Shown piece by piece: positions 1-15,000 of a stretch of 64,000 nucleotides of DNA (its first letter is position 1; every line of letters begins with the position of its first letter). The notes under the pieces were generated by a model, which ran no database searches, was not told the origin of the DNA, and saw only the letters and a program-made list of their open reading frames with translations. Source of the DNA: CADCWN01 sp046328475 (GTDB taxonomy: Bacteria > Chloroflexota > Chloroflexia > Thermomicrobiales > CADCWN01). The translations under genes and the position numbers were made by a program. The DNA is taken from contig JAXLWN010000020.1 of the NCBI GenBank assembly GCA_046328475.1, forward strand, positions 33,070 to 97,069, given 5' to 3'.

Positions 1-3000
1 CGGGCTGCCGGCGGCCGTGTCGGTGAAGGTGACCTGGCCGGTGTGGGCACCCAGCGTCGTCGGGCGGAAGTTGACGCCGACCACGCAGAAGCCGCCCGCC
101 GGGAGGGTCGCCCCGATGCAGGTGTTGGCCGTCAGGGAGAAGGCCGGGCTGCCGCTCACGACCACGTTGAAGATCGTGACCGGGCCGCCGGTGCTGTTCT
201 GGACCAGGATCGACTGGGTCGCGGTCGTGTTGAGCTGCTGGTTGCCGAAGTTGATCGCGACCGGGGTGAAGATCAGGCCCGGGGTGATGCCGACACCGGT
301 CAACCCGACCGTCTGCGGGCTGGTGGCGGCGTCGCTGGTCACGCTGAGCTGCGCGCTCTTCGCGCCCGGGGTGAACGGGCGGAAGCGGACGCTGATCTGG
401 CAGGTCTGGCCCGCCGGGATGACCTGGCCGGAGCAGCCGTCATCGACGATCTGGAAGTCGATGAAGTTGAGGCCGATCAGGGTGGCGGTGTTGATGGTCA
501 GCGGGCCGTAGCCGGTGTTCTTGATCGTCACCGTCTGGGCCGGACTGACCGAGCCGACCTGCTCGTTGCCGAAGTCGAGGCTCGCCGGGGTGATCTCCAT
601 CGACGGGTTCGTGGCGATCCCGGTGAGCGCGACCGTGGTCAGGGTGGCCGGGGCGGGCAGGTTGCTCTGGATCAGGACCAGACCATTGAACGTGCCGGCC
701 GTTGCCGAGTTGAAGACGACGCTGAAGGTACAGGTCGCGTTCGGCCCGAGGGTCGTGCCGGAGCAGTTGTTATCCACGACGATGAACGGCGGGTTCGGGA
801 GCGTGGCGATCGGGCCGATGGTGACCGGCGCGTTGGTGGTGTTGGTGATCGTGACGCTCTGCGCCGGGCTGGTCATGTTGATCTGCTGCGGGCCGAAGTG
901 CAGGCTCGCCGGGCTGACCGACAGCGCCTGGGTGACCGCGACGCCGGTCAGGCTGACCGTCTGCGGCGTGCCCGAGGCGGTGTCGGTGATGGTCAGGAGC
1001 GCCGACTTGTAGCCGACGGTCGTCGGGATGAAGCGGACGCTGATCGTGCAGCTCGCGCCCGGCGGCAGCGTCGCCGGGTTGCCGGCCGAGAAGCAGGTGT
1101 CCGCGACGATCTCGAACTGCGTCGCGTCGGCACCGGCGAGGCCCGCGAGGCTGAAGCTGACCGGGCCACTGCCGACGTTCGTCACCGTGACGGTCTTCGC
1201 CGGGGTGGTGGAGTTGACCTGGACGACCCCGAAGTCGAGGCTCGCCGGGGTGATGCTGAGCTGGGCCGTGATGCCGGTGCCTTGCAGGCTGACGACCTGC
1301 GCGGAGCCGGAGGCGTTATCGGTGATGGTGATCGTCGCTTCCTTCAGGCCGACGGAGTTCGGGCTGAAGGTGACGGTGATGGTGCAGGTGCCGCCCGGCG
1401 GCAGGGTCGCACCATTACCCGCCGAGAAGCAGGTGTTGCCGACGATGTTGAACTGGTTGCCCATCGCGCCGCCGCTCTTGACGACGTTGCTGATGGTCAC
1501 CGGGCCGGAGCCGATGTTGGTCACCGTGATGGTCTGCGAGGCGCTGGTCGTCCCGACCTGCTGGTAGCCGAAGTCGAGGGCGCTCGGCGCGACGCTGATG
1601 TTCGCGGTGATGCCGATGCCGGTCAGGCTGACCGTCTGCGGCGTGCCGGAGGCGGTGTCGGTGATGGTCAGCGTGCCGGGCCGCGTGCCGGCGGCCTGCG
1701 GCGTGAAGACGACGCTGATGGTGCAGGTGCCGCCCGGCGGCAGGGTCGCGCCGTTGCCCGCCGTGAAGCAGGTGTTGGCGACGATGGTGTAGTCGGTGGC
1801 CCCGGCGGTGATGCTGGCGTTGCTGATGGTGACCGGGCCGCTGCCGATGTTCTTGACCGTGACCGTCTTCGCCGCCGTCGTCACGCCAACCTGGACGTAG
1901 CCGAAGTCGAGGCTCGACGGGGTGATGCTGAGGTTAGCGGTGATGCCGGTACCGGTCAGGCTGACGGTCTGCGGCGTGCCAGCGGCACTGTTGCCGATGG
2001 TCAGCGTGCCAGCCTTCACGCCCGGACTCGTCGGGTTGAAGACGACGCTGATGGTGCAGGTGCCGCCGACCGGCAGGGTCGCGCCCAGACCCGCCGAGAA
2101 GCAGGTATTGGTGACGATGGTGAACTCGGTGGCACCCGGCGCGATGATGGTGCTGCTGATGGTGACCGGGCCGCTGCCGATGTTCTTGACCGTGATGGTC
2201 TGCGCCGGGCTGTCGTGCCGACCTGCCAGATGCCGAAGTCGAGGCTGGCGGGCGATCTCCAGGTTCGGCGTGATGCCGACGCCGTGAGGCTCGACCTGCG
2301 GCGTGCCGGAGGCGCTGTCGGTGATCGTCAGCGTGCCGGTCTTGGTGCCGGCCGGGCTGACCGGCTGGAAGACGACGCTGATGGTGCATTCGGCACCGGA
2401 CGGCAGCGTCGCGCCGTTGCCTGCGGTGAAGCAGGTGTTGGCGACGATGCTGAACTCGCCGGTGATCGTCGTGCCGGTGATCGTGACCGGGCCAGCGCCG
2501 ACGTTCTTGACCGTGACCTTGGCCGGGCTGGTGGTGCCGATCTGGACGTTGCCGAAGTCGAGGCTCGCCGGGTGACGCTCACCTGCGCCGTGATGCCGAT
2601 GCCGGTCAGGCTGACCGTCTGCGGCGTGCCGGAGGCGGTGTCGCCGATGGTCAATGCCGTCTTCACGCCCGCGCTGGTCGGGTTGAAGACGACGCTGATC
2701 TGGCAGGTGCGCTCGCCGGGATGGTCGCGCCGAGCCCGGCGGAGGCAGGTGTTGTCCACGACGGTGAACTGCGCCGCCCTGGCCGGCTGGCTGCTGCTGA
2801 TCGTCACCGGGCCGCTACCGATGTTCCGCACGGTGACCGTCTGCGCCGGGCTGGTGGTGCCCACCTGCCAGTTGCCGAAGTCGAGGCTCGCCGGGGTGAT
2901 CTCCAGGTTCGGCGTGATGCCGACACCGGTGAGGCCGACGAGGTGCGGCGTGCCGGAGGAGGAGTCGGTGATGCTCAGTTGCGCGATCTTCGCCCCAACG

Positions 3001-6000
3001 GAGGTCGGGATGAAGCGGACGCTGATGGTGCATTCCGCGCCGGGCGGCAGGGTCGCCGGGTTCCCGCCCGACATGCAGGTGTTCGCCAGGACCTCGAACT
3101 GGCTGGCGTCCGCGCCGATGATGCCGTAGTTGGTGATGTTCACCGGGCCAGCGCCGACATTCTTGACCGTGACGGTCTGCGCGCCGCTGGCGGTGCCGAC
3201 CTGCCGGTTGCCGAAGTCGAGGCTCGCCGGGGTGACGCTCACCTGGGCGGTGATGCCGATGCCGGTCAGCGTCACGCCGAGGGTGACGTTGGTGGCACCG
3301 TTGTTGTAGACCACCTGCAGGATGTCATTCTGCGGGCCTGCGGCGGTGGGCTTGAAGACCACGCCGATTTCGCAGAACTGGCCCGGCCCGAAGGTGCGGT
3401 TCGAGCAGTTCTCGCCGGTGATCTGGAAGTGGGACCCGTTGGCGATGCCCACGGTGGAGATCGTCAGCGGCCCGGTCGAGTTGTTGGTCAGGCGCAAGGT
3501 CTGCGCCGGGCTGGTGGTGCCGACCTGCTGGTAGCCGAAGTCGAGGCCGGTCGCGCTGAGGGTGAAGCCGGGGTTGATCCCGACGCCGGTCAGCGTGATG
3601 ACCTGCGGGCTACCCGAGGCGTTGTCGGTGACGGTGAGCGTCGCCGAGCGCGGCCCGACGGCGCTCGGGGTGAAGGTGACCTGGATGGTGCAGGACTGAC
3701 CCGGCAGCAGGGTGGCACCGGTGCAGCCGTTGCTGTGGGCGAAGTCGGCCGGGTTCGTGCCGCCGAGCGCCGGGCCGACGGTGATCAGGATGGGGCCGGA
3801 GCCGACGTTGGTGAGCGTGACGCTCTTCGGCCCGGCGGTCGTGCCGACCTGGACCGTCCCGAAGTCGACGGTCGGCGTGCTGACGTAGAGGGTCGCGTTG
3901 GTCGCGGTGCCGACGAGCGTGACCGTCGTGACCGTGGCCGGCACCGGCGCGTCGGTCGTGATCGAGACGGTGCCGTTGAAGGTACCGGCATTGGCCGAGT
4001 TGAAGACCACCGCGAAGGTGCAGGTCGCGTTCGGCGCGAGGGTCTGGCCGGTGCACTGGTTGTCCACGACGCGGAACGGCGGGTTCGCCGCTGCCACGAT
4101 CGCGCCGACCGTGACCGGGCCGTTGCCGATGTTCTTCACCGTGACCAGCTGCGCGTCGGAGTCGATGCCGATCTGCTGCGGGCCAAAGGTGAGGCTGGCC
4201 GGAGTGACGCTGATCGCCGGTGTGACGCCGGTACCGCTCAGGCCGACCAGTTGCGGCGTGCCGGAGGCGCTGTCGGTGATGCTGAGTTGCGCGATCTTCG
4301 ACCCGCCCGTGGCCGGGATGAACCGCACCGCGAAGGTGCAGGTGCCGCCCGGCGGCAGGGTGGCCGGGTTACCGAGGGACATGCAGGTGTTGCCCACCAC
4401 TTCGAACTCGGCGGCGTTCGCGCCGATGATGCCGAAGTTGGTGACGCTGACCGGACCCGCGCCGACGTTCTTGACCGTGACCGTCTGCGCCGGGCTGGCG
4501 GAGCCGGTCTGGACGTTGCCGAAGTCAAGGCTGGCCGGGGTGACGCTGACCTGCGCCGTGATCCCGATGCCATTCAGGGCGACGTTGACGTTGACGTTGT
4601 TGCCCTGGCCATCGAGGTAGGTGATGCGCAGGGTGTCGCTCTGCGGCCCGACCGCCGTCGGGCGGAAGATGACGCCGATGGTGCAGGACTGGTTCGGGGC
4701 GAGCGTCAGGCCGTTGCAGGTGTCGCCGCTCTCCTGGAAGTGGGTCCCGCCGACGATGTTCGGGTTGGTGAGGGTCAGCGGCCCGTTGGTGCTGTTGGTG
4801 ACCGTGACCGTCTGGGGCAGGCTGCTGGTGTTGACCTGCTGGTAGCCGAAGTCCAGGCCGTTCGCGCTCAGGTTCAGCGCCGGGCTGACGCCGATGCCCG
4901 CGAGCGCGATGTCGATCACCTGGTTACCGGAGCCGGCGTTGTAGGTGATCCGCAGGAAGTCGTTCTTCTGGCCCGGCGAGACCGGGGTGAAGGTGACGCC
5001 CACAGTGCAGGTGCCGTTCGGGGCCAGCGTCTGGCCCTGGCAGGTGTCGCCCGTCTCGGCGAAGTTGGTGCCGTTCACCACGACCGCGCTGACGATTTGG
5101 ACCGACCCGCCCGGGTTGCCGGTGATCGTCACCACCTGGGCGGCACTGGTCGTGCCGACCTGCTGGTAGCCGAAGTTGAGGGCGTTCGGGCTGACGCCGA
5201 GCGCGCCGCTGATGCCGTTACCGGTCAGCTGGACGACCACCGTGGCGGTGCCGCCCTGGCCGTTGTCGTAGGTGATGGTCAGCGTGCCGTTCGCGGCGCC
5301 GACCGCCGCCGGGCGGAACTGGACGCCGATCTGGCAGGTCGCGCCCGCCGGGATGGTCTGGCCGGAGCAGGTGTCGCCCGTCACGAGGTAGACCGACGGG
5401 GCGCTGGAGACGACCGTGAGGATCGTCAGCGGGCCGTTGGTGCTGTTGGTCAGCGTGACGGTCTGCGTCGCGCTGGTCTGGCCGACGACGATGTTGCCGA
5501 AGTCGAGGCCATTCGCGCTCAGGTTGAAGGCCGGGGTGACCGCGACGCCGCTCAGGCCGACCGTCTGCGGGGTGCCCGCCGCCGAGTCGGTGATGCTGAG
5601 CTGCGCGCTCTTGGCACCCGTCGCGGTCGGGATGAACCGCACCGCGAAGGTGCAGGAGCCGCCCGGCGGCAGGGTCGCCGGGTTACCGCCCGACATGCAG
5701 GTGTTGTCCACGACCTCGAACTGGCCGGGGTTGATCCCGATGAGCCCCCAGTTGGTGATGTTGACCGGGCCGGAGCCGGTGTTCGTCACTGTGATCGTCT
5801 GCGCCGCGCTGACCGTGCCGACCTGGACGTTGCCGAAGTTCAGGCTCGATGGCGCGATGCTCAGGCCCGCCGTGATGCCATTGCCGAAGAGCGGCACCGT
5901 GTGCGTGCTGCTCGGGGCGTTGGTGGTCACGGTCACCGCGCCGGTCAGCGGGCCGGTGCTCGCGCCGGGGGCGAAGTAGACGCTGACCGTACACTGCTGA

Positions 6001-9000
6001 CCCGGCTGGAGGACCTGGCCGGTGCAGGTGTCGGCCGACTCGATGAAGAAGGCGTTGCCGAAGGTGACCGCCACGTTCGGGATCGCCACGTCGATCGAGC
6101 CGATGTTCTTGATCGTGATCGTCTGCGCCGGGGCCTGCTGCCCGGTCTGGACGTAGCCGAAGTCGAGGTAGGCCGGGGTGATGCTGATCAGCGGCAGCGG
6201 CTGCGGCACCCCGTTGCCCGTGAGGGCGATCGAGACTGTACCGCCGGTACTGAGGTTCAGCGTCAGGCTTGCCGCGTAGTACTGCACCGCCGTCGGCGTG
6301 AAGGTGACGGTGATGGCGCAGGACGCGCCGTCCGGCAGCAGCAGGTTGAGGCAGCTGTTACCAACCACGGTGAACGGCGTGCCGCCGAGGCCGGAGATGC
6401 CGGTGATGCTCGCCGGGCCACCGGTGTGGTTGGTGACGAGCGTGGTCAGGGTGGCGGTCGTGTTCACCTGGACCGGGCCGAAGTTGAGCGCGGCCGGGTC
6501 GAAGGTGAAGACGGCGCTGGTCCCGATGCCGGTCACGTTGACCGTCGGCGGGGTGACCGGCGCGTTGGTGTTGAAGGTCAAGGTGGCCGTCGCTGGCCCC
6601 TGCGTCAGCGGCGCGAAGGTCACACCGACCGTGCAGGACTCGCCCGGCAGGATGGTGAGACCGCTGCAGCCATCGCCGGTGATGGTGTAGTAGGCGCTGC
6701 CAGTCAGGACCACGCCCGCCGGGCCGCTGGCGTTGAAGATGAGCGGCGCGGTGCCGGTGTTGGTCACCGTCAGCGTCTTGGTGGCGCTGGTGTTGACCGG
6801 GATGCTGCCGAAGTCGAGCGCCGACGGGTTGAAGCTGATCGCCGGGCCGCTCGTCACGCCGAAGCCGGTCAGGCCGACCGCGACGGTGCTGCCCGCAGTC
6901 GGGGCGCTGCTGGTGATCTGGAGCTGGGCGTTGCGCGGGCCGATCGCCGTCGGGATGAAGCGCACGCTGATGGTGCAGGACTCGCCCGCGCCCAGGGTCA
7001 CGTCGTTGCCAGCGGGCTGGCAGGTGTCGGCCACGATCTGGAAGTCGCCCGCGTGGGTGCCGATCAGCGGCGCGGTCGCGGTGATGGTCACCGGGCCGGA
7101 GCCGATGTTCTTGACGGTCACCGTCTGCGCCGCGCTCGGGACGCCGACCGCCTGGTTGCCGAAGTCGAGGCTGGCCGGGGTGACGCTCAGCTGCGCGCTG
7201 ATCGCGTTGCCGGTCAGGCTGACCGTCTGCACCAGCGGCGAGGCGCTATCGAGGATCGAGAGGGTGCCGGTCTTCGGACCGCCCGGGGCGGCCGGTTGGA
7301 AGACGACGCCGATCGTGCAGGAGTCGCCCGGTGCCAGCGTCGCCAGGGCGCAGGTGTTGGCAAAGATGGCGAAGTTGCCGCTGATGGTCGGCGTGAGGAC
7401 GCCGACCGGACCGGAGCCGACATTCGTCAGGGTGACGGTCTTGGCGACCGATGTGGTGCCGATCTGCTGGTCGCCGAAGTCGAGGCTCGCCGGGGTGACG
7501 TAGACCGCCGCCGTGGTGGCGATGCCCGACAGGCCGACGCTCATCACGCTGCTGCCGGTCGGCGCGTTGCTGGTGATGTTCAGGAGCGCCGAGCGGTTGC
7601 CAGCGACCAGGCCGGCCGGGGTGAAGCGCACACTGATGGTGCATTCCTGGCCCGCCGCCAGCGTCACGTCGTTGCCGCTCGGCTGGCAGGTGTTGCCGGT
7701 GATCTCGAAGTTGGTCGGGTCGCTGCCCGCCAGCGCGGTCGCGGTGATCGTGACCGTACCGGTGCCGATGTTCTTCACCGTCACCGTCTGCGCCGCGGTG
7801 TTCGTGCCGAGTTGGTGCGGCCCGAAGTCGAGGCTGCCCGGCGTCACGCTCAGCTGCGCGCTGATGCCGTTGCCGGTGAGGCTGACGACGATCGGGGTGG
7901 TCGCGCCGGTGTTGGCGATGACCAGCGTGCCGGTGCGCTGCCCGGTCGCCGTCGGGGTGAACCGGACGCCGATGGTGCAGGTCGCGTTCGGCGCGAGGGT
8001 CTGGCCGACGCAGGTGTTGGCGAACGTCGCGAAGTCGCCCGTGGTGCTGACGCCCGTGATGCTCACCGGCGCGCCGCTGGTGTTCGTCACGGTCACGGTC
8101 TGGACATCGGACGAGGTGTTGAGCTGCTGGTCGCCGAAGTTGAGGCTCCCCGGCGTGACCGCGAGGTCCGCCGTGATGCCGTTGCCGATCAGCGACACGA
8201 AGGCGGAGACGAAGCCACCCGCGCCGTCGTAGTAGTTGATGGTCACGGCCCAGATGCTCGGCCCGACCGCCGCCGGTTGGAAGTGGACGCCGATCTGGCA
8301 GGTCGCGCCCGCCGGGATCGTCTGGCCAACGCAGGTATTGCCGGCGAGGAAGAAGGCCGGATTGGTCGAGAACACCCCGGCGATCGCCAGCGGACCGTTG
8401 GTGCTGTTCGTCAGCGTGATGGTCTGCGCCGCGCTCGTCTGGCCGACGACGACGTTGCCGAAGTCGAGGCCACTGGCGCTGAGGTTGAAGGCCGGGGTGA
8501 CGCCGACGCCGTTCAGGCCGACCAGTTGCGGGGTGCCCGCCGCCGAGTCGGTGATGCTGAGTTGCGCGGCGATCTTCGCGCCGGGCGAGGCGGCTTGAAG
8601 CGGACCGCGAAGGTGCAGGAGCCGCCCGGCGGCAGGGTGGACGGGTTGCCGAGGGACATGCAGGTGCTATCGACCACCTCGTACTGTGCGGCGTCGGTGC
8701 CGATGATGCCGTAGTTGCTGATGGTCACCGGGCCGCTGCCGGTGTTGGTCACCGTGACGACCTGGGCGACGCTGGCCGTGCCGACCTGGACGTTGCCGAA
8801 GTTCAGGCTGGCCGGGGCGATGCTGAGGCCCGCCGTGATGCCGTTGCCGAAGAGCGGCACGATGTGCGTGCTGCTCGGGGCGTTGCTGGTGATCGTCACC
8901 GCGCCGACGATCGGGCCGGTGGTCGCGCCGGGCGCGAAGGTGACGCTGTAAGTGCAGGTCTGGCCCGGCTGGAGGATCTGGCCGGAGCAGGTGTCGGCCG

Positions 9001-12000
9001 ACTCGACGAAGTTCGCCCCGCCGAGGGTGATGGCCGCGCTGCTGATCGCCACGTCGATCGAGCCGATGTTCTTGATCGTCACCGTCTGCGCCGGGGCAAC
9101 CTGCCCGTTCTGGACGTAGCCGAAGTCGAGGCTCGCCGGGGTGATACTGATCAGCGGCGTCGGGATCGGGGTGCCGGTGCCGGTGAGGGCCAGGCTGATC
9201 GATCCGCCGGTGCTGAGATTCAGCGTCGCCGTGTTGGAGAAGTAGCCGACAGCGGCGGGCGCGAAGGTGACGGTGAGCGCGCAGGACTCGCCGTCCGGCA
9301 GTAACACGTTGGTGCAGCTATCGCCGACGAGGGTGAACGGAGCGCCGATGCCGGAGATGCCGGTGATGCGCGCCGGGCCACCGGTGTTGTTGGTCACCAG
9401 GACCGAGAGGGTCGAGGTGCTGCCAACCTGGACGTTGCCGAAGTTGAGCGCCAGCGGGTTGAAGGAGAAGACGGCGCTCGTGCCGATGCCGGTCACGTTG
9501 ACGCTGTGCGGGCTGCCGGGGGCATTGCTGGCGAAGGCGAGCGTCGTCGCGGCGGTCGGACCCTGGGTCGTCGGCGCGAAGGTCACGCCCACGGTGCAGG
9601 ATTCGCCCGGCAGCAGCGTCACGCCGTTGCAGGTGTTGCCGGTGAGGCTGTAGGCGGCGCTACCGGTCAACGTGACGGCGCTGGCGTTGAAGATGAGCGG
9701 CGCGGTGCCGCTGTTCGTCACCGTGATGGTCCGGGTGGCGCTGGTGTTGACCGGGATGCTGCCGAAGTCGAGCGACGACGGGTTGAAGCTGATCGCCGGG
9801 CCGCTCGTCACGCCGAAGCCGAGCAGGCTCACGGCGACGGTGCTGCCCGTTGCCGGGGCGTTGCTGGTGATCGTGAGTTGGGCATTGCGCGCACCGGTCG
9901 CCGACGGCTGGAAGAGCACCGAGATGGTGCAGGTCTCGCCCGCCGCGAGGGTCACGTCGTTGCCGCCCGGCTGGCAGGTGTCGGCCACGACCAGGAAGTC
10001 GGCGGGGTTGTTGCCCAACACCGGCGTGGTCGAGGTGATCGTCACCGGGCCGGAGCCGACATTCTTGACCGTCACCGTCTGCGAGACGCTCTGGGTGTTG
10101 ACGGTCTGGTTGCCGAAGTCGAGGGTCGAGGGCGTAACGCTCAGCTGCGCGCTGATTGCGTTGCCGGTCAGGCTGACGGTCTGCGCCAGCGGCGACGCCG
10201 TGTCGGTGATCGTCAAGGTGCCGGTCTTCGGCCCGCCCGGGGTGACGGGCTGGAAGACCACGCCGATGGTGCAGGAGTCGCCCGGGGCCAGCGCCGCCAG
10301 GGTGCAGGTGTTGGCGAAGATGGCGAAGTTGCCGGTGATCGCCGGGGCGACGAAGGTGACCGGGCCGGTGCCCGCATTAGTGACCGTCACCGTCCTGGCG
10401 ACGGAGGTGGTGCCGAGCTGCTGGTCGCCGAAGTCGAGGCTCGCCGGGGTCACGTAGACCGCACCGGTCGTGGCGATACCCGCGAGGCCGACGCTCATCA
10501 CGGAAGCCGCCGCCGGGGCGTTGCTGGTGATGTTGAGGAGCGCCGAGCGGTTCCCGGCGACCAGGCCGACCGGGGTGAAGCGCACGCTGATGGTGCACTC
10601 CTGGCCCGCCGCCAGCGTCACGTCGTTGCCGCTCGGCTGGCAGCTGTTGCCGGTGATCTCGAAGTTGGTCGGGTCGCTGCCCGCCAGCGCGGTCGCGGTG
10701 ATCGTGACCGACCCGGTGCCGATGTTCTTCACCGTCACCGTCTGCGCCGGGGTGCTGGTGCCGAGCTGGTGCGGCCCGAAGTCGAGGCTGCCCGGCGTCA
10801 CGCTCAGCTGCGCCGAGATGCCGACGCCGACGAGGCTGACGATCGGGTCGGGGCCGGTCGTGGTGAAGGTGAGCGTGCCGGTCGCCTGGCCGACCGCGTT
10901 CGGGTTGAAGCGGACGCCGACGGTGCAGGAGTCGCCCGACCCGAGGGTCTGGCCGGTGCAGGTGTCGGCGAAGGTCGAGAAGGTGCCCGCCGGGGTGACG
11001 GCACTGATGGTGATCGTGCCGAGGCCAACGTTGGTCACGGTCACGGTCTGGACGGCGGACGAGGTGTTGACCTGCTGGTTGCCGAAGTCGAGGCTACCCG
11101 GCGTGACCGCGAGGCCCGCCGAGATGCCGTTGCCGGTCAGCGAGACGAACTGGGAGGTGGCGACGCCACCCGCGTTGTCGTTGATCTGCAGGACGGAGGT
11201 CGTCTGACCGACCGCCGCCGGGGTGAAGGTGACGCCGACGACGCAGGACTCGCCCGGCTGGAGGGTCGCACCCGCGCAGCCGTTGGCGGAGAGGACGAAG
11301 GCGGCGTTGCCCGTGCCGAGCGTGCTGATGTTCAGCGGCGCGCTACCGGTGTTGGTCACCGTCAGCGGCAGGGCCGGGCTGGTGGTGCCGATCTGCACGT
11401 CGCCGAAGTCGAGGCTGGTCGGCTGGATCGTCACCGTCGGGACGGGAGCGACCACGCCGTTGCCGACGATGCCGGAGGAAACGGTGCCGACACCGGTGAC
11501 CGTCAGGTCGATCGAGTCGACATCCGCGCCCGGGGCGCTCGGCGTGTAGCGAACCACCACGGAGCAGGAGTCGCCGGGGGCCAGCGTGGCGACGCAGGTG
11601 GTGCTGACCAGCGCGAAGTCGCCGCTCGGGCCACCCACGGCGGTGATCGCCACCGGGGCACCGCCGGTGTTGGTGACGAGGACGCCGAGGGTCGAACTGG
11701 TGCCGACCGTCACGTTGCCGAAGTCGAGCGGGTTCGGCGTGAAGGAGAGCACGCTGCTCACGCCGGTGCCGGTCGCGCTGAGCGAGTGCGGGTTGCCGGG
11801 CGCGGTGTCGGAGATCGAGAGGGTGACGCTGGTGGCACCCGCCGCCGTCGGGGCGAAGGTCACCGCGAAGGTGCAGGAGTCACCCGGGTTGAGGGTCGTG
11901 CCGGTGCAGCCGTTCCCGGAGACCGAGAAGGCCCCGCCCGCGCCGGAGATGCCGGTGATGTTGAAGGGGGCGCTGCCGGTGTTCGACAGGGTGACGGTCT

Positions 12001-15000
12001 GCGAGGCGTTCGCGCCGACCGACACGCTGCCGAAGTTGAGGACTGCCGGGCTGATCGTGAGCGCCGGGGTCGGGGCGGCGACCGCCGATCCGACGACCGC
12101 CGACGAGGCGATCACCGCCGGGATAGTGTTGCTCACTTCCAGGGCATCGGCGAAGTAGCCTGCCGCGCCCGGGCTGAACTGCACCGTCACGGCGCACGAC
12201 TCGCCCGCGCCCAGCGTGACGTTGGTGCAGGTGGTGCCGGTGATGCTGTACGGGCCCGCGAGGCCGCCGACCGAGCTGATGCTCACCGGGCCGCCGCCGG
12301 TGTTGGTGATCAGGACGCCGAGGGTCGAGCTCGTGCCGACCGAGAGCTGGCCGAAGTTGAGCGGCGCGGGCGTGAAGGAGAGGACCGAGCTGACGCCGAT
12401 GCCGGTCAGGGCGATCGTGGGCGCGCCGACGCTCGTCGTCACCGTGACCGTGCCGGTGTTCGCCCCGGTGGCCGGCGAGAAGGTGACGGCGAAGGTGCAG
12501 GACTGGCCGGGGTTGAGGATCTGGCCGATGCAGCCATTGCCGGAGATGGCGTAGCCGCTGCCCGCGATGCCGACCGAGGTGATGCCGAGCGGCGCGTCGC
12601 CGGTATTGGAGACCGTCACCGTGCGCGCGACGCTGGTGCCGGTCGGCACCTCGCCGAAGTTGATCGCACCTGGGTTGAGGGTGACCGCCGCGACCGGCGT
12701 GAGGGTGCCGGTGCCATCCACGACCGACGAGAAGGTCCCGGTGGTCGTCACCACGCCGACCGAGTCGAAGACGTAGCCGGGGGCGGTCGGCTGGAACTTG
12801 ATGTCGAGGACGCAGGAGGCACCCGGCGCGAGGGTCTGCCCGGAGCAGGTGTCGCCCTCGATGCTGAACGGCGCCGCGAGGCCACCGACGCCGGTGATCG
12901 TGAGCGGGCCGCTGCCGGTGTTGGTCACCAGCAGGCCGAGGGTCGAGCCGCTGCCGATCGCCACGCTGCCGAAGTTCACCGGCGGCGGGGTGAAGGCGAT
13001 CACGGAGCTGACGCCGAAGCCGCTGACGTTGATCGTGGTCGAGCCGCCCGGCACGTTGGAGGCGATCACCACCGAACTCGACGCCGCGCCGGTCGCCGTG
13101 GGCGCGAAGGTCACGGCGAAGGAGCAGGAGGCGTTCGGCTGGAGGACGGTGCCGACGGTGCAGCTATTGCCGGAGATGGTGAACGGCGCGGACGACGGCG
13201 TGAAGCCGGTGATGCCGAGCGCGCCGGTGCCGGTGTTGGTGACCGTCACCGTCTGGGCGGCGCTGGTGTTCAGCGCCACGTCGCCGAAGTTGACCACCGC
13301 CGGATCGACGGAGGCGACCGCGTTCCCCGCCGACACGCCGTTGCCGGTCAGGTTGACGATGCTGTAGGTGCCCGAGATGTTCGAGGTGAAGACGAGCGTG
13401 GCGCTCTTCTGCCCGACACTCGTCGGGGTGAAGCGGACCACCACGGTGCAGGAGGCACCGGGGATGAGCGTCTGCGTGCCGCAGCCGTCGCTCACCAGCG
13501 GCGAGAACATCGCCGCGTCGGGGCCACCGAAACTCGGCGGGGCGGTGAAGGTCAGGTTACCGTTGCCGGTATTGGTGATCGTGACCGATTGGGACGCGCT
13601 CGGCGTGTTGACCACCTGATCGCCGAAGCTGAGGGTGGCGGCGCTGAGCGTGGCGAACGGGTTCGTCACCGGGGTCGGCGAGGCGAAGCCGTTCAGGACC
13701 GTCTGCACGGTGCCGGCGGAGGTCACCACCTGGAAGGTGCTGGCCCGGTTCCCCGTCACCGCCCCGCCCGGCGTGAAGCGCAGCGTCACGGTGCAGGAGA
13801 CGCCGGGGGCCAACGTCGCCGGGGAGACCGGGCAGGCGCTGTTCACCACGACGAAGTCGCTGGTATTACCACCGACGATGTTGTTGGCGGTGTTGATCGG
13901 CCCGGTGAGGGTGATGCTCGCTGAGCCGGTGTTGGTGATCGTCGCGGCCTGCGCGCCGCTATTGGTGCCCTGCAGAACCGAACCGAAGTCGATCGAGGCC
14001 GGGGCGATGGCGACACCGGCCGGGACGCCGACGCCTTCCAGCGGGACGTACTGGCTGGCTCCGATCACGTTGTTGTCGTTATCGACGAAGCGGAGCGCGC
14101 TCGACCGCTGGCCGAGGGCCGTCGGCGTGAAGGTGACGGACACGGTGCACTGCGCGCCCGGCTGCAGCGGGATGATGATGCCGGACGGGCAGTTGTTGGA
14201 GAGGATGGCGAAGTCGGCCGCGTTGCCGCCGTTGATCGCGACGGGGATGATCGCGGAGATGAAGAGATTGTCGTTGCCGACATTCTCCACCACGATCGTC
14301 TGCGCACCGCTGGTGACGCCCTGCTGCTGGTTGCCGAAGTTGACCGACGCCGGGGTGAAGTTGATCTGCGGCGCGGTCACCGGCGCGGCGGTGCCGACGC
14401 CGTTCAGCACGACCAGTTGCGGGCTACCACCCGACGAATTGTCGGCGAAGGAGAGGGTGGTCGAGAGGTTGCCGGTCGTCGTCGGGGCGAAGCGGACGAC
14501 CACGGTGCAGGAGGCGCCGGGGGCCAGCGTGCCCGCCGCGCCGGGGCAGCCGTTGGTCAGGATGTTGAAGTTGGTGATCGAGGCGAGGCCGATCGGCGTG
14601 CCGGGACCGAAGACGAGGTTGGCGGTGCCGGTGTTGGTGATGGTCACCGCCTGCGCGCCGCTCTGCGTGCCCTGCTGCTGCGAGCCGAAGTTGATCGCCG
14701 ACGGGGTGACGACCGCGAAGGGCGCGACCACCGGGACCGCCGACCCGACGCCGGTCAGGTTGACGAGGTGCGGGCTGCCCGAGGCGTTGGTCGCGAAGGC
14801 GAGCGTCGCGCTGCGGGTCGCGGCCGGGGCGTCTGGCTCGAAGCGCACGGTCACGGTGCAGGAGGCACCGGGGGCCAGGGTGCCCGGGCCACCGGCCCAG
14901 CAGCTATCGGAGACGATCTCGAACTGCGACGTGTCGCCGCCGAAGAAGGTCGGCGCGCCGCTGAAGGTCAGGGTGCCCGTGCCGGTGTTGGTGAGCGTGA

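Noticed and set aside
43..13924. Very long plus-strand open frames opposite the giant gene (about 43-3129, 2721-8714, 9506-13924)
   Set aside because: They are rich in Arg, Asp, Gly and Ala in a repeating order that mirrors the antisense of the Ig modules, lack ribosome binding sites and known domains. GC-rich repeats rarely contain stops in this frame.
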